A stretch of DNA of 64,000 nt from Burkholderia sp052045245 (lineage in GTDB: Bacteria; Pseudomonadota; Gammaproteobacteria; Burkholderiales; Burkholderiaceae): the NCBI RefSeq assembly GCF_052045245.1, contig NZ_JBQEON010000001.1, positions 343,651 through 407,650 of the forward strand, written 5' to 3'. Shown in pieces: positions 35,000 through 43,056 of the stretch. The notes under the pieces are model-generated. The model saw only the letters and a program-made list of their open reading frames with translations. It was not told the DNA's origin and ran no database searches. The number at the start of each line of letters is the position of its first letter. The stretch's first letter is position 1. Both the position numbers and the translations under genes were made by a program.

Positions 35000-37165
35000 T
35001 CAGTGCACCTTGGCGCTGGTGAACTTGAGGCTGGTACCGCTGTTCGCGGTCACGAGCCAGTACGTCGAGTCGGTGATCCCCACGCTGCCGCTGCCTTGCG
35101 TGATGATCGGCAACGCATACGCGGCCTTCGGCAGCAGCCACGTCATGTTCGCGAGGCTGGTCGGGTGGCTGGCCGAGAACGCCCAGCCACTGCCCGTGTC
35201 GGTGGCCGACCACGTGACGTTCAGGCGCGACCGATCGAAGATCGTGATGTCGCTCATCGTGTACCAGCGGAACTGCCCCGTCAGCTTCAGCATGTTCGCT
35301 TGCGAGAAGATCGCGGACAGCGTCGACGTGTAGGACGATGCGCCGAGCGGGTGCGCATAGATCAGCCGGCTCGTGTGGTTCGCGACGACCCAGTTCATCA
35401 GCGCGGCGTACCAGTTGTTCACGTCGGCCGTCGGCACCGCATACTGCTGGAACTCCTCGAACGTCGCGTACTTGCCGAACGGCATCACCGGGTAGGCCCA
35501 CAGACCGGGGTTCAGCATCGCGCCGTTGCGATAGGCGCGGGTCGGCGCCGAGCCGGTGTGGCCGGTGAAGTAATACCCGTTGAAGCCGTTGCTCTCGAGC
35601 CAGTTCACCGACCAGGTCGGCGTGTTGCCTTCCGGCGCCGCGTACTCGACATCCGGCTGGCCGGTCGCCGCCTGGACGGCCTGGTGGTTCATCACCAGGT
35701 ACTGCGTGAACGTGCTCGCGTTCGTTTCACTCGCGTTCGCCCCCCAGTAGTCGTGGATCCAGCCGCCGTGGCTGCCGACGTGATGGCCCTTGCTCAGGAG
35801 GTACTTGATGAGATTCTGCGCGGTCGGATTGTTCGCGAGGTTCACGCCGTCACCGTCGCCGAATGCCGCTTCGTCCGGGCCGGCCGTGACCACGAGCGAG
35901 AACGGCCCGTTGTTCCATACGCCGAGGCTCTTCAGCTGAAGTGCAGGCTGGATCTGGTCGCCCGCGCAGAAGTGCCAGTTGAACACGAGGCCGGCCTGCG
36001 CCTTCGGCAGCGGCGACAGCGACGGCAGGTTCAGCATCTGCGTGCCGAAATAATGCAGGTAGCCGTGGATCAGCATCCCGTCGGTCTGGCCGTCGAGGTA
36101 GGCCAGCGGCAGGTTGACGAACAGCACCCCGCCGTTGCCGTAGGGGTTGTAGCCCGACACCAGCCCGAACGTCGGCGACGTCAGGATCGTCGTGCCGGTA
36201 TACGTGCCCTGCGTGACGAAGCTCGGATAGGTCAGGAAGCCGTACACATAGCCGGAGATCCCTTCGAGCGTGTCCGTGGTGGTGGCCAGCGTGGACGCGA
36301 GCGTGCTGGCCGTCTTGCCGGTCGCGGTGCTCAGCAGCGAGCCGGCGCTATACGACGTGATCTTCTTGAGCTTGCCGGTCACGGTGCCGGTCAGCTTCGG
36401 CAGCGTCTGGTTCAGCACGCCACTGCCGTTGGTCGGCGTCTGGTACTGGAACCATGCCTGGTGGTTGTAATTGGCGAGGCCACCCGGGTTCGACGGGCTG
36501 GCGGGCAGGAACAGCGCACTGCCAGACGTCGGCGCCGACGAAGTCGACGCCGATGTCGTCGACTGACCCGAGCTGCTCGTCGACGCGAACGAGCTCGTGG
36601 GGCTGGCGGTCGTGGTCGACGTCGTCGTCGTCCATGCCATCGACTTGCCGGGGGGCACCTGCAGCGTGCGCAGCCAGCTGCTCATGCCGGTCACGTTGCC
36701 GAGGCCGATCATGTTGCCGCCGTATTGGTCATACAGCACGTAATCGACGCCCACCATGTTGCTGAAACGCGACTTCGGGCTCACGTAGAAGCCGGCCGAG
36801 TTCAGCACGCCGAAATCGTAGACGAGCATGACCTTGCCGCCGTTCAGCGCATAGTTCTGGATCGCCGTCACGAGCGTGTCGTCAGCCGTCGTATGCACCT
36901 GGTCCGGCAGGATCAGCCCGGGATACTGCGACAGCGACGCGCCGGCCGCCATGAACTGGCTGTCGGTCATGACCTTGATCTGCAGCCCTTCCTCCTGCGC
37001 GGTGTCGAGCCACGCGGAGACACGCGAATCGGGCAACGTCAGCGTGTCGGGCACCAACAGCAGAAGCTGGTTGGTGGCCGCCCGAACGCCGCCCGGACTG
37101 AATGCGAACGCCAGCGCGAACAGCGCGAACAGGATCCGCAAGAACTTGCCTGACTTTGCCAACAT
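35000..37165 (-). CDS. Large secreted polysaccharide-deacetylase-like protein
   Basis: A 721-residue exported protein with a signal peptide ending near VRAATN (about residue 30). Residues 33-170 look like a class I amidotransferase/flavodoxin-type fold (LLLLVPDTLTLPDSRV, GGKVMLVYDFGVL). A Ser/Thr-rich linker runs from 179 to 216. Residues 390-650 resemble a CE4-like deacetylase barrel: GHHVGSHGGWIHDYW at 460-474 gives the H-x3-H metal motif (His462/His466), and YAAPEGN at 508-514 stands where CE4 enzymes have the R-Y-x-P-x-G loop. The C-terminal ~70 residues are beta-rich. It probably de-N-acetylates or otherwise edits the polymer in the periplasm. Codon use and composition (many Thr, Ser, Asn) differ from its neighbours. 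Confidence 0.7.
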   Translation of the reverse strand: MLAKSGKFLRILFALFALAFAFSPGGVRAATNQLLLLVPDTLTLPDSRVSAWLDTAQEEGLQIKVMTDSQFMAAGASLSQYPGLILPDQVHTTADDTLVTAIQNYALNGGKVMLVYDFGVLNSAGFYVSPKSRFSNMVGVDYVLYDQYGGNMIGLGNVTGMSSWLRTLQVPPGKSMAWTTTTSTTTASPTSSFASTSSSGQSTTSASTSSAPTSGSALFLPASPSNPGGLANYNHQAWFQYQTPTNGSGVLNQTLPKLTGTVTGKLKKITSYSAGSLLSTATGKTASTLASTLATTTDTLEGISGYVYGFLTYPSFVTQGTYTGTTILTSPTFGLVSGYNPYGNGGVLFVNLPLAYLDGQTDGMLIHGYLHYFGTQMLNLPSLSPLPKAQAGLVFNWHFCAGDQIQPALQLKSLGVWNNGPFSLVVTAGPDEAAFGDGDGVNLANNPTAQNLIKYLLSKGHHVGSHGGWIHDYWGANASETNASTFTQYLVMNHQAVQAATGQPDVEYAAPEGNTPTWSVNWLESNGFNGYYFTGHTGSAPTRAYRNGAMLNPGLWAYPVMPFGKYATFEEFQQYAVPTADVNNWYAALMNWVVANHTSRLIYAHPLGASSYTSTLSAIFSQANMLKLTGQFRWYTMSDITIFDRSRLNVTWSATDTGSGWAFSASHPTSLANMTWLLPKAAYALPIITQGSGSVGITDSTYWLVTANSGTSLKFTSAKVH

Positions 37166-37503
37166 GGTGTGCTCCTCGCTTAAGGAATGGGTGGCTTGCG
37201 GCAGCAGCGGTATGCGTGCCGCCAGGTCAACCAACCTTGCCCGGTAGATAGGTGCGGCTGCCCAGTTCGTCGACCATCGACCGGCGTCGGCCCTCGGCAG
37301 CCGGACTCGCGAACCTGCCCCGGCGTGCCGCGCCATCCTCTCCGCTGCACGCGAATCGATGCGACGCGGTGAAAGAAGCGAACAACGTGCCATTGGCGCC
37401 GAAGGCGCGGGCGTGCTGGCTCGCTGCCGCGAGCGACCGCCATTTCGTGAGGAAACCATACAAAATCGTTTCATCGCTGATACGGCGGCCTTTGCGAGCG
37501 GGT
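37166..37503. other. Gap inside the polysaccharide gene series
   Basis: These 338 bp separate the deacetylase-like gene from the upstream membrane-protein gene although the other genes of the series are 3-88 bp apart. No coding-like frame was seen in it. An AT-richer patch near 37445-37480 could hold an internal promoter for the three downstream genes. Confidence 0.45.
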
Positions 37504-38274
37504 TCAGCGCGAATCGTCGGACGGATTCGTCAGCGCGCCGGGCCAGCTCGCGCAGTAGGTGTAGAGGGTGACCAGCAGCCCGATCAGCAGTGGCCCGCCG
37601 AGCATGAAATAGCAGAATGGCAAGAACAGCAGCGACCCGTGATGGAGGATGACGACGTGCAGCAACATCACGAACGGCAACGCGAGCAAAAAATAGCCGA
37701 GCACGAGCACCGATGCGGCCGCCTTCTGCAGCAGCGAGAAATCGAGCGGGTAGTAAAGCGCCGCCATCACCAGCGGGATCAGCGCGATCGCCGCGCCCTG
37801 CAGCACGAACATGTCGCGCAGATGCAGCATCGGCACATACGGGAAGGTGCCCGGCGCCAGCCAGAAATACGCGCAAATCAGCAGCTGCGTGAAGCTCCCG
37901 ATACGTAACAGATATGCAACGGGCAGCCAGTTCGCGCGGCGCAGGAACGACGCGCCGAAGCCGATCGTGCAGAGCGCCGCGGTCACGGCCAGCAGCGTGC
38001 CGCCAGGCATGCGCGCGGCGACGTCGATCGACAGCAGCGGCACGCGCGGCGCGTCGGGCGGATAGCCGATCACGATCACGTGCAGCGCCGGATCGATCTG
38101 GTGCGCACCCCAGGCCATCACCGCGCGCCAGTAGCGCCAGGCCAGCGGCAACGCGAGCCACAGCGACGCGTACAGCGCCGGCGTCAGCACGACGATCGAC
38201 ATCAGCCAGCGCTGCGGATGCGGGTGGGTCCGCAGCGAACGGTCGGCGACGGGACGGACGGGATGCGTCTGCAT
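37504..38274 (-). CDS. Multi-spanning membrane protein of the polysaccharide locus
   Basis: A 256-residue inner-membrane protein with about six hydrophobic helices (for example IVVLTPALYASLWLALPLAW near 27-46, and FTQLLICAYFWLA). A periplasmic loop between helices 1 and 2 carries HQIDPALHVIVIGYPPDAPR. I recognise no family. It begins 14 bp after the YaiO-type gene stop, so it belongs to the same transcript. Possible roles are a channel or accessory partner of the GT2 synthase, like PgaD, BcsB-anchor or Alg44 in other systems; this is inference. Confidence 0.68.
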   Translation of the reverse strand: MQTHPVRPVADRSLRTHPHPQRWLMSIVVLTPALYASLWLALPLAWRYWRAVMAWGAHQIDPALHVIVIGYPPDAPRVPLLSIDVAARMPGGTLLAVTAALCTIGFGASFLRRANWLPVAYLLRIGSFTQLLICAYFWLAPGTFPYVPMLHLRDMFVLQGAAIALIPLVMAALYYPLDFSLLQKAAASVLVLGYFLLALPFVMLLHVVILHHGSLLFLPFCYFMLGGPLLIGLLVTLYTYCASWPGALTNPSDDSR

Positions 38275-38288
38275 GGCGCCCGCCCTCG

Positions 38289-39305
38289 CTACCAGTGGTA
38301 GAACACGCTCAGCTCGCCGCCGATCCGTGAATAGTAGGGGTTATGGTAGTAGTCGAATTCGACTTGCGTCCCCCACTTGCGCGTGAACCAGTAGCGCCAC
38401 TTCGCGGACATCTCGTGACTGCGGAAATCGGCGATCTGCGAACCGGAACCCGTGACCTGGTAGGCCTCGCGGCCGAACCCGCCGCGCAGCACGATCACGC
38501 TCTTGCCGACTTCGCCGTAGGTGACGGCGCCGTAGTATTGGGGCGCCTTCACCGAGCCCGGCGAATCGATCACATAGTTCGCGCCCGCCTCGAAGATCCA
38601 CTTCGGCATCGCATACCAGATCAGGCCGGCGTGATACAGCTGATCCTTGTGGCCGCTGCGGTTCCGTGCGTAGCCCGCGCCCAGCGACACGATCAGCGAA
38701 CGGTCGGACAGCAGCTTGCGGTTGATCGACGCGTCGACGCGCACGCTCGGCAGGATCGTCCCGGACGTGGTGCTGGCGAAGCCGATGCCGCCGAACCAGT
38801 CCGGTCCCAGGTCCTGCACAACCGTCAGCGCACCGAGCTGCGTAGACTCGCCGAAACGGTGCAACTGCGCCAGTTCGCCGAGAATCGTGTGGCCGCCGTC
38901 GTGATAGAGGCCGCGCAGATGCACGCCGTACCAGTCGCCGTAACCGTTCGTCAAGTGCGCGCTCGACACGCCGAGCGACATTTCCACCTGCGGCTGGCTC
39001 GGGGCCTGCGCGTGCGTGACCACGGCATCGGGCAACGGCGGCCGGTTCGGTTCGTCGGGCGACACTTCGGCGAGCGACATGCCGTCGGGCAAGCCTTCGG
39101 CCGGCACGCGCACGAACCGGCCGCCATCGAGGGTCCGCGGCACGATGACGTGCGTGGCGACGTCGGGAGACTGGGCGGGCGGCGGCCCGCCGGCATCGCC
39201 GGGTGTCGCGGCCAGCGCCGGGAGCGGGCCGGCGGCGACGCCGTACAGCACCGCCAATGCGGCGACCGGTACGCGCGAGCGGCGGCGGCAGGAACGATCG
39301 GACAT
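38289..39305 (-). CDS. YaiO-family outer-membrane beta-barrel protein
   Basis: A 338-residue exported protein with a signal peptide ending near LPALA-ATPGD (about residue 32). A proline-rich spacer to about residue 105 follows. From VEMSLGVSSAHLTNGYGDWY onward there are alternating beta strands with aromatic belts, ending in ISELSVFYHW-like FYHW with a terminal aromatic, as outer-membrane barrels do. The barrel matches the YaiO outer-membrane domain, also seen fused or adjacent to glycosyltransferase/deacetylase genes in E. coli yaiP-yaiO. It is the likely exit pore. It lies 11 bp after the bactofilin-like gene. There is no TPR region of the PgaA or BcsC type. Confidence 0.75.
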   Translation of the reverse strand: MSDRSCRRRSRVPVAALAVLYGVAAGPLPALAATPGDAGGPPPAQSPDVATHVIVPRTLDGGRFVRVPAEGLPDGMSLAEVSPDEPNRPPLPDAVVTHAQAPSQPQVEMSLGVSSAHLTNGYGDWYGVHLRGLYHDGGHTILGELAQLHRFGESTQLGALTVVQDLGPDWFGGIGFASTTSGTILPSVRVDASINRKLLSDRSLIVSLGAGYARNRSGHKDQLYHAGLIWYAMPKWIFEAGANYVIDSPGSVKAPQYYGAVTYGEVGKSVIVLRGGFGREAYQVTGSGSQIADFRSHEMSAKWRYWFTRKWGTQVEFDYYHNPYYSRIGGELSVFYHW

Positions 39306-39316
39306 GAAGGCGCTCC

Positions 39317-40312
39317 TTAACGGGATGCGTGGAACCAGCCGCTGCGGCAGGCGACGAGATCGCCGTGCACGCAGGCATGACCGATGACCGAGACGTCGCG
39401 CGCACAGGCGCTGACGGGATGGCCGGCGACGCCGATGCGCGCGCCGGTCAGGCGCAGCAGACCGCCGGCCGACACGACGCCGTCGATGCAGCTGCCGCTG
39501 GCGAGCAGCACGTCGTCCCGCGCGAACACGGCGCCGTGCAGCAGCGCGTGGCGCGCGAGTTCGACGCGATGCGCCTTGACGCTGCCGCGCAGCACGCAGC
39601 CGTCGCCGAGCACCAGCGTGCCGTCCACCACGAGGTTGCCCTGCACGGCCGTATGCGCGGGCAGACGCACGTCGCAGGGCAGCAGATAACGGCCGTGCAC
39701 GTAGCGATGCGGCAGCTTCTCGAAGTGGCGGGTCAGCGATACCGCGCGGCGCGGCGCGTCGGACGTGTCGCCGGACGGCGCGTCCGGCGCCTTGCCGAAC
39801 ACGATCGGCTCGCCGTACAGGCACGCGAAGCCGCCCGCGCCATGCAGGGTCATCGTGCCGCCCACCACCACGCCGCGCAGCACCGCGCTGTCGACGTCGA
39901 CGTGCGGCGCATGCGCGAGCATGCCGATGGTCGCGCCGGCGCGAATGTCGATGCGCTGCTCCGCGAACGCATACGCGGCGCGCGCGCCGCTGTCGAGCGT
40001 GATCGCGCAATCCGCGTACAGCACGTCGTCGCAATGCTGGTCGCGCAGCAAGCGGATCTCGTCGTCATGCCGCACGAGGAGCCCGAGCGCGTGCCACGGC
40101 GGCGCCGCGCGCGCATCCGCCGGCTGCGCGCCGCCGGCATGCGCGCGCAGCGCATCGCGCCAGCGCGCGGCGAGCAGCGCCTGGTCGACGAACGGGCCGT
40201 CGCCGATCGGCAGCGCCGCCACGTCGCTGCGCCGGATCAACTCATGCAGCAGGGGCAGGAACGGCAGGCTGAGCACACCGGCCACCGGCACCATCACGTT
40301 GAAGGTCGTCAT
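39317..40312 (-). CDS. Bactofilin/polymer-forming-like beta-helical protein
   Basis: A 331-residue protein with a hydrophobic N-terminal helix (VMVPVAGVLSLPFLPLLHEL, 7-26) that may anchor it. Past residue 100 it is an array of short strands with recurring Gly and Val (LRGVVVGGTMTLHGAGGFAC, TAVQGNLVVDGTLVLGDGCV), as in bactofilins and other polymer-forming cytoskeletal proteins. A long insertion occurs near 170-215. Its ATG comes 3 bp after the stop of the GT2 synthase gene. I infer a scaffold that localises the synthase; bactofilins have such roles in stalk and holdfast-associated synthesis, but this is not shown here. Confidence 0.65.
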   Translation of the reverse strand: MTTFNVMVPVAGVLSLPFLPLLHELIRRSDVAALPIGDGPFVDQALLAARWRDALRAHAGGAQPADARAAPPWHALGLLVRHDDEIRLLRDQHCDDVLYADCAITLDSGARAAYAFAEQRIDIRAGATIGMLAHAPHVDVDSAVLRGVVVGGTMTLHGAGGFACLYGEPIVFGKAPDAPSGDTSDAPRRAVSLTRHFEKLPHRYVHGRYLLPCDVRLPAHTAVQGNLVVDGTLVLGDGCVLRGSVKAHRVELARHALLHGAVFARDDVLLASGSCIDGVVSAGGLLRLTGARIGVAGHPVSACARDVSVIGHACVHGDLVACRSGWFHASR

Positions 40313-40315
40313 CGT

Positions 40316-41851
40316 TCATCGCCCCGGTTTCAGTTGCCGGCGAAAGCGCTCGGTCTTGTCCCATTTCAATTCGCGGCGCAACGCGGCATCGAGCAACAGC
40401 CCCCACAACGCGGCAACCACCGCGGCAATCGTCACGCAAAAGCCGACCACGTTGACCGGCACGAGCCGCAGGCGAGTCGCGCGCCCGTCGAGCCGGGCCG
40501 CGACCACGATCTCGAAGAACACGCCGAAGTTGCCGAAGGTGCTGAACGCGAACAGCGCGAACACCGACACGAGCAGGCCGAGCGCCGTCGAGTTGACGCC
40601 GTTGAGCAGGTAGAGCGCGAGCGCCGTCCCCCACGCGATCGCGAGCAGCGCGGGCATCAGGAACACGCCGAGCAGCAGCGCGCCGTCCAGCCGGCAGCGC
40701 CGCGAGATCAGCGGATTGCGCAGCACCGGGCCCAGATAGCGCAGCAGCGTCTGGTTGTGGCCCTTCGCCCAGCGCGTCAGTTGCCGCGCGCGCACCGCCC
40801 AGCGCTCGGGCACTTCCTCGTAGCATTCGGCATGGTTGAGGTAGACCGTGCGCCAGTCGCTCAGCAGCAGGCGGTAGGTCATGTCGGTGTCTTCCGCGAG
40901 CGTGTCGTCGCACCAGCCGCCCACCGCGTCGAGCGCGCCCTTGCGGATGCCGCCGACGGTGCCGCCGTACTGCGGCACCAGGTTCAGGTTGTTGCGCGCC
41001 TGCTGATTGACCTGATAGCCGCCCGCGCGCTCGAGATCGAGCAGCCGCGCGAGCAGGTTGCTGTCGGCGTTCTGCGGCACGACGCGGCCCATCACCGCAC
41101 CGACTTCCGGATCGAAGAACGGCGCGACGAGTTCCTTCAGCAGCCCGGGGCGCGGCAGGTAGTCGGCGTCGAACACCACCATGATGTCGCCGTGAATGAA
41201 GCGCAGCGCGTCCTTCAGCGCGGCCGCCTTGCCCGGCTTGCCGCTCTCGCGGTGAAACGGCTTGATGAGCTCGGGCGCGAGCGCCTGCACCGCGTCGATC
41301 AGCGCACGCGTGTTGTCGGTCGACCGGTCGTTCACCGGAACGATCGTCAGCCGCTCGTGCGGATAGGTCGTCGCGAGCAGCGCCATCAGGCAATCGGCGA
41401 CGACAGCTTCCTCGTTGTGGGCGGCAACGAACACCGTGAGCCGCGGCCATTCGCCGTGGGTGATCGTCTGATAGGGCGCGTGCTGCGGCTTGAACAGGCG
41501 GTCGAGACTGAACACGTAATGCCGCGCGGCATAGACGCAGGTCAGCAGCACGAATAGCCACAGATACGCGACGCATGGCGTCAACAGCAGGTCGGTGTCG
41601 AACGCGATGCGCGATTCGGCGGCCGGCGCCGGTTCGAGCTGCGCGTCGGGATCGGCGGACACGCGCAGCGCGCGCGGCGCAGCACCGGGATCAGCCGCGT
41701 CGCGCGCGGCCGCGCCGGCGACCGGCAGGCCGACGCGCACCGCGTCGCCATAGGGTAGCAAGGCGGTGTCTCGCACGGCCTGCGAGCAGGTCAGCACGAT
41801 CAACAACAGGATGCCTTCAATGCAGAGTGACGCCGTCCGACGGTTCTTCAT
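40316..41851 (-). CDS. Processive family-2 glycosyltransferase (polysaccharide synthase)
   Basis: A 511-residue inner-membrane GT2 enzyme with the full set of processive-synthase motifs: Asp175 (VPVNDRSTDN), the DAD metal site at 228-230 (VVFDADYLPRPG), the catalytic Asp in LAEDTDMTYR (321) and QLTRW at 357-361. Two membrane helices lie before the catalytic domain (about 11-21 and 90-110), with a Pro/Ala-rich periplasmic loop of some 60 residues between them. About four helices follow it (ALLLGVFLMPALLAIAWGTA onward). It resembles PgaC/HasA/NodC-type synthases. GlmS and WecB nearby suggest an amino-sugar polymer (GlcNAc and/or ManNAc). It is first in the seven-gene series. Confidence 0.87.
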   Translation of the reverse strand: MKNRRTASLCIEGILLLIVLTCSQAVRDTALLPYGDAVRVGLPVAGAAARDAADPGAAPRALRVSADPDAQLEPAPAAESRIAFDTDLLLTPCVAYLWLFVLLTCVYAARHYVFSLDRLFKPQHAPYQTITHGEWPRLTVFVAAHNEEAVVADCLMALLATTYPHERLTIVPVNDRSTDNTRALIDAVQALAPELIKPFHRESGKPGKAAALKDALRFIHGDIMVVFDADYLPRPGLLKELVAPFFDPEVGAVMGRVVPQNADSNLLARLLDLERAGGYQVNQQARNNLNLVPQYGGTVGGIRKGALDAVGGWCDDTLAEDTDMTYRLLLSDWRTVYLNHAECYEEVPERWAVRARQLTRWAKGHNQTLLRYLGPVLRNPLISRRCRLDGALLLGVFLMPALLAIAWGTALALYLLNGVNSTALGLLVSVFALFAFSTFGNFGVFFEIVVAARLDGRATRLRLVPVNVVGFCVTIAAVVAALWGLLLDAALRRELKWDKTERFRRQLKPGR

Positions 41852-43056
41852 GCCCTGCCCCCGGTTCCCGCGACGGCGGCCGAAGTGCGCTTGAGCACGG
41901 GCCGTGGATCGCGCGGATGTCAATGGGATGCGGCCGACCGTTCGTCGTGCGAGCGCGGCAGCGTTCCGCTGCCGGACGAGCGTGCCGTGCCGCTTTCCGG
42001 AATCGTTGCTTTGGCGTCCCGTCCTTCTGCTGTGGTTCGAACGCGTCGGGACGCACATGTCCTGCCAGAACAAGCAAGCCGCGAGCCATCGATCGCGATG
42101 CCGCGTGCAGCAAGGGGTTGCGCACCTCCGCACGGTGCGGCCGGGGTGACGGACGCAGGTTTTTGATTCACCGGCGAATCAGCTTTCGCACGTCGCGCGG
42201 CAAATCGTCTGCTGATCGCGCGAGTCGCCTCGCGTGACGCGGTTGCGAGACGCGACGCGTCGCACGCCGTCGCGGCGCGTCGCGGCGCACGCGTGCGCAA
42301 GGCCCGCTGCCTGCGCATCGGCTGGCCGGAATGCGGTTACCGGCACCGCATTCCGGCCAGGCGTTACAGATACGCAACATTTCGGAAGGGTCGACCCGGG
42401 CGCCACGCGCGCCGCCTCGGAGCGGAAAAACGCGTCATGCGTCACCGGAATCGGACAATCGATGACGCCCCGTCGATTGCCCAGACGAAATTCGCAGACC
42501 AAAGCGATTCAAAGCGATTCGAAAGATACGCGCGCTTCGAACGGCTGCCGGGATTCGATCCGCCTCGTCGTCAAACCATTCGTGTGACGACGCCAATCGC
42601 GCGATCGGCTGCACGGTTGTCTGCGTCGCGCCGGTCCGCCGACGGGGCCTCCGTAGCACTTGTGAAACGTTCCGTAGCGAACCGGGCGCGCGGCACGAAC
42701 CGGACCCGGCCGCAGGGCCGCTGGTTTGAATATTGCTGTATCGAATGCGAGATCACCTGCCGCGTGCGCTGCCACGCGGCGAGGCAAACGGTGTGACGGA
42801 CAGACGTGGCGATCGCTACAACGAGGAGCGCTCATGACGTGATTGACGAAGAACCCGGGCAACGGCCGTAGTCCGACGATTGCGTGGCGGAGACCGCGCG
42901 GACGAGAACGGTGCGCTCGCCCCGCCACACCGCTGCATGTCGCGTAGCCGGCGCCGGCCCACGCGATCGCCTGCGGGGACGGGACGAGTCGCCCGCTTGC
43001 ATGCTTGGCGTCAGTTGCCGGGTCTTCCGGCGCGCAGAAGCTCAACGAGGATAACG
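41852..43056. other. Long non-coding region between the synthase series and wecB
   Basis: These 1,205 bp separate two divergently read genes of the same locus and must contain both promoters. I found no frame with coding-like composition; open frames here are arginine-rich or antisense to nothing. It holds a perfect 16 bp inverted repeat (42322-42360) and a short direct repeat AAAGCGATTC at about 42500-42521. It is less GC-rich around 42460-42560 and 42720-42745. Such length suggests complex regulation or an unannotated RNA. Confidence 0.5.
42322..42360. repeat. Perfect 16 bp inverted repeat upstream of the polysaccharide genes
   Basis: CTGGCCGGAATGCGGT at 42322-42337 is exactly repeated in reverse complement at 42345-42360 around a 7 nt loop. 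There is no T tract on either side, so a simple terminator is unlikely. It may be a regulator site, an RNA stem or a remnant of a small repeat family. Confidence 0.75.

Noticed and set aside
34859..37153. Long plus-strand open frame of 764 codons
   Set aside because: It mirrors the secreted deacetylase-like gene and has the same low-complexity Arg/His composition as other shadows.
31943..41851. pgaABCD (poly-GlcNAc) or bcs (cellulose) operon
   Set aside because: There is no PgaA/BcsC TPR porin, PgaB lipoprotein, PgaD, BcsB or PilZ domain; only the GT2 type is shared.
42509..43045. Minus-strand frame of 178 codons in the long non-coding gap
   Set aside because: It has arginine-rich, unstructured composition, no ribosome-binding site and no recognisable domain.
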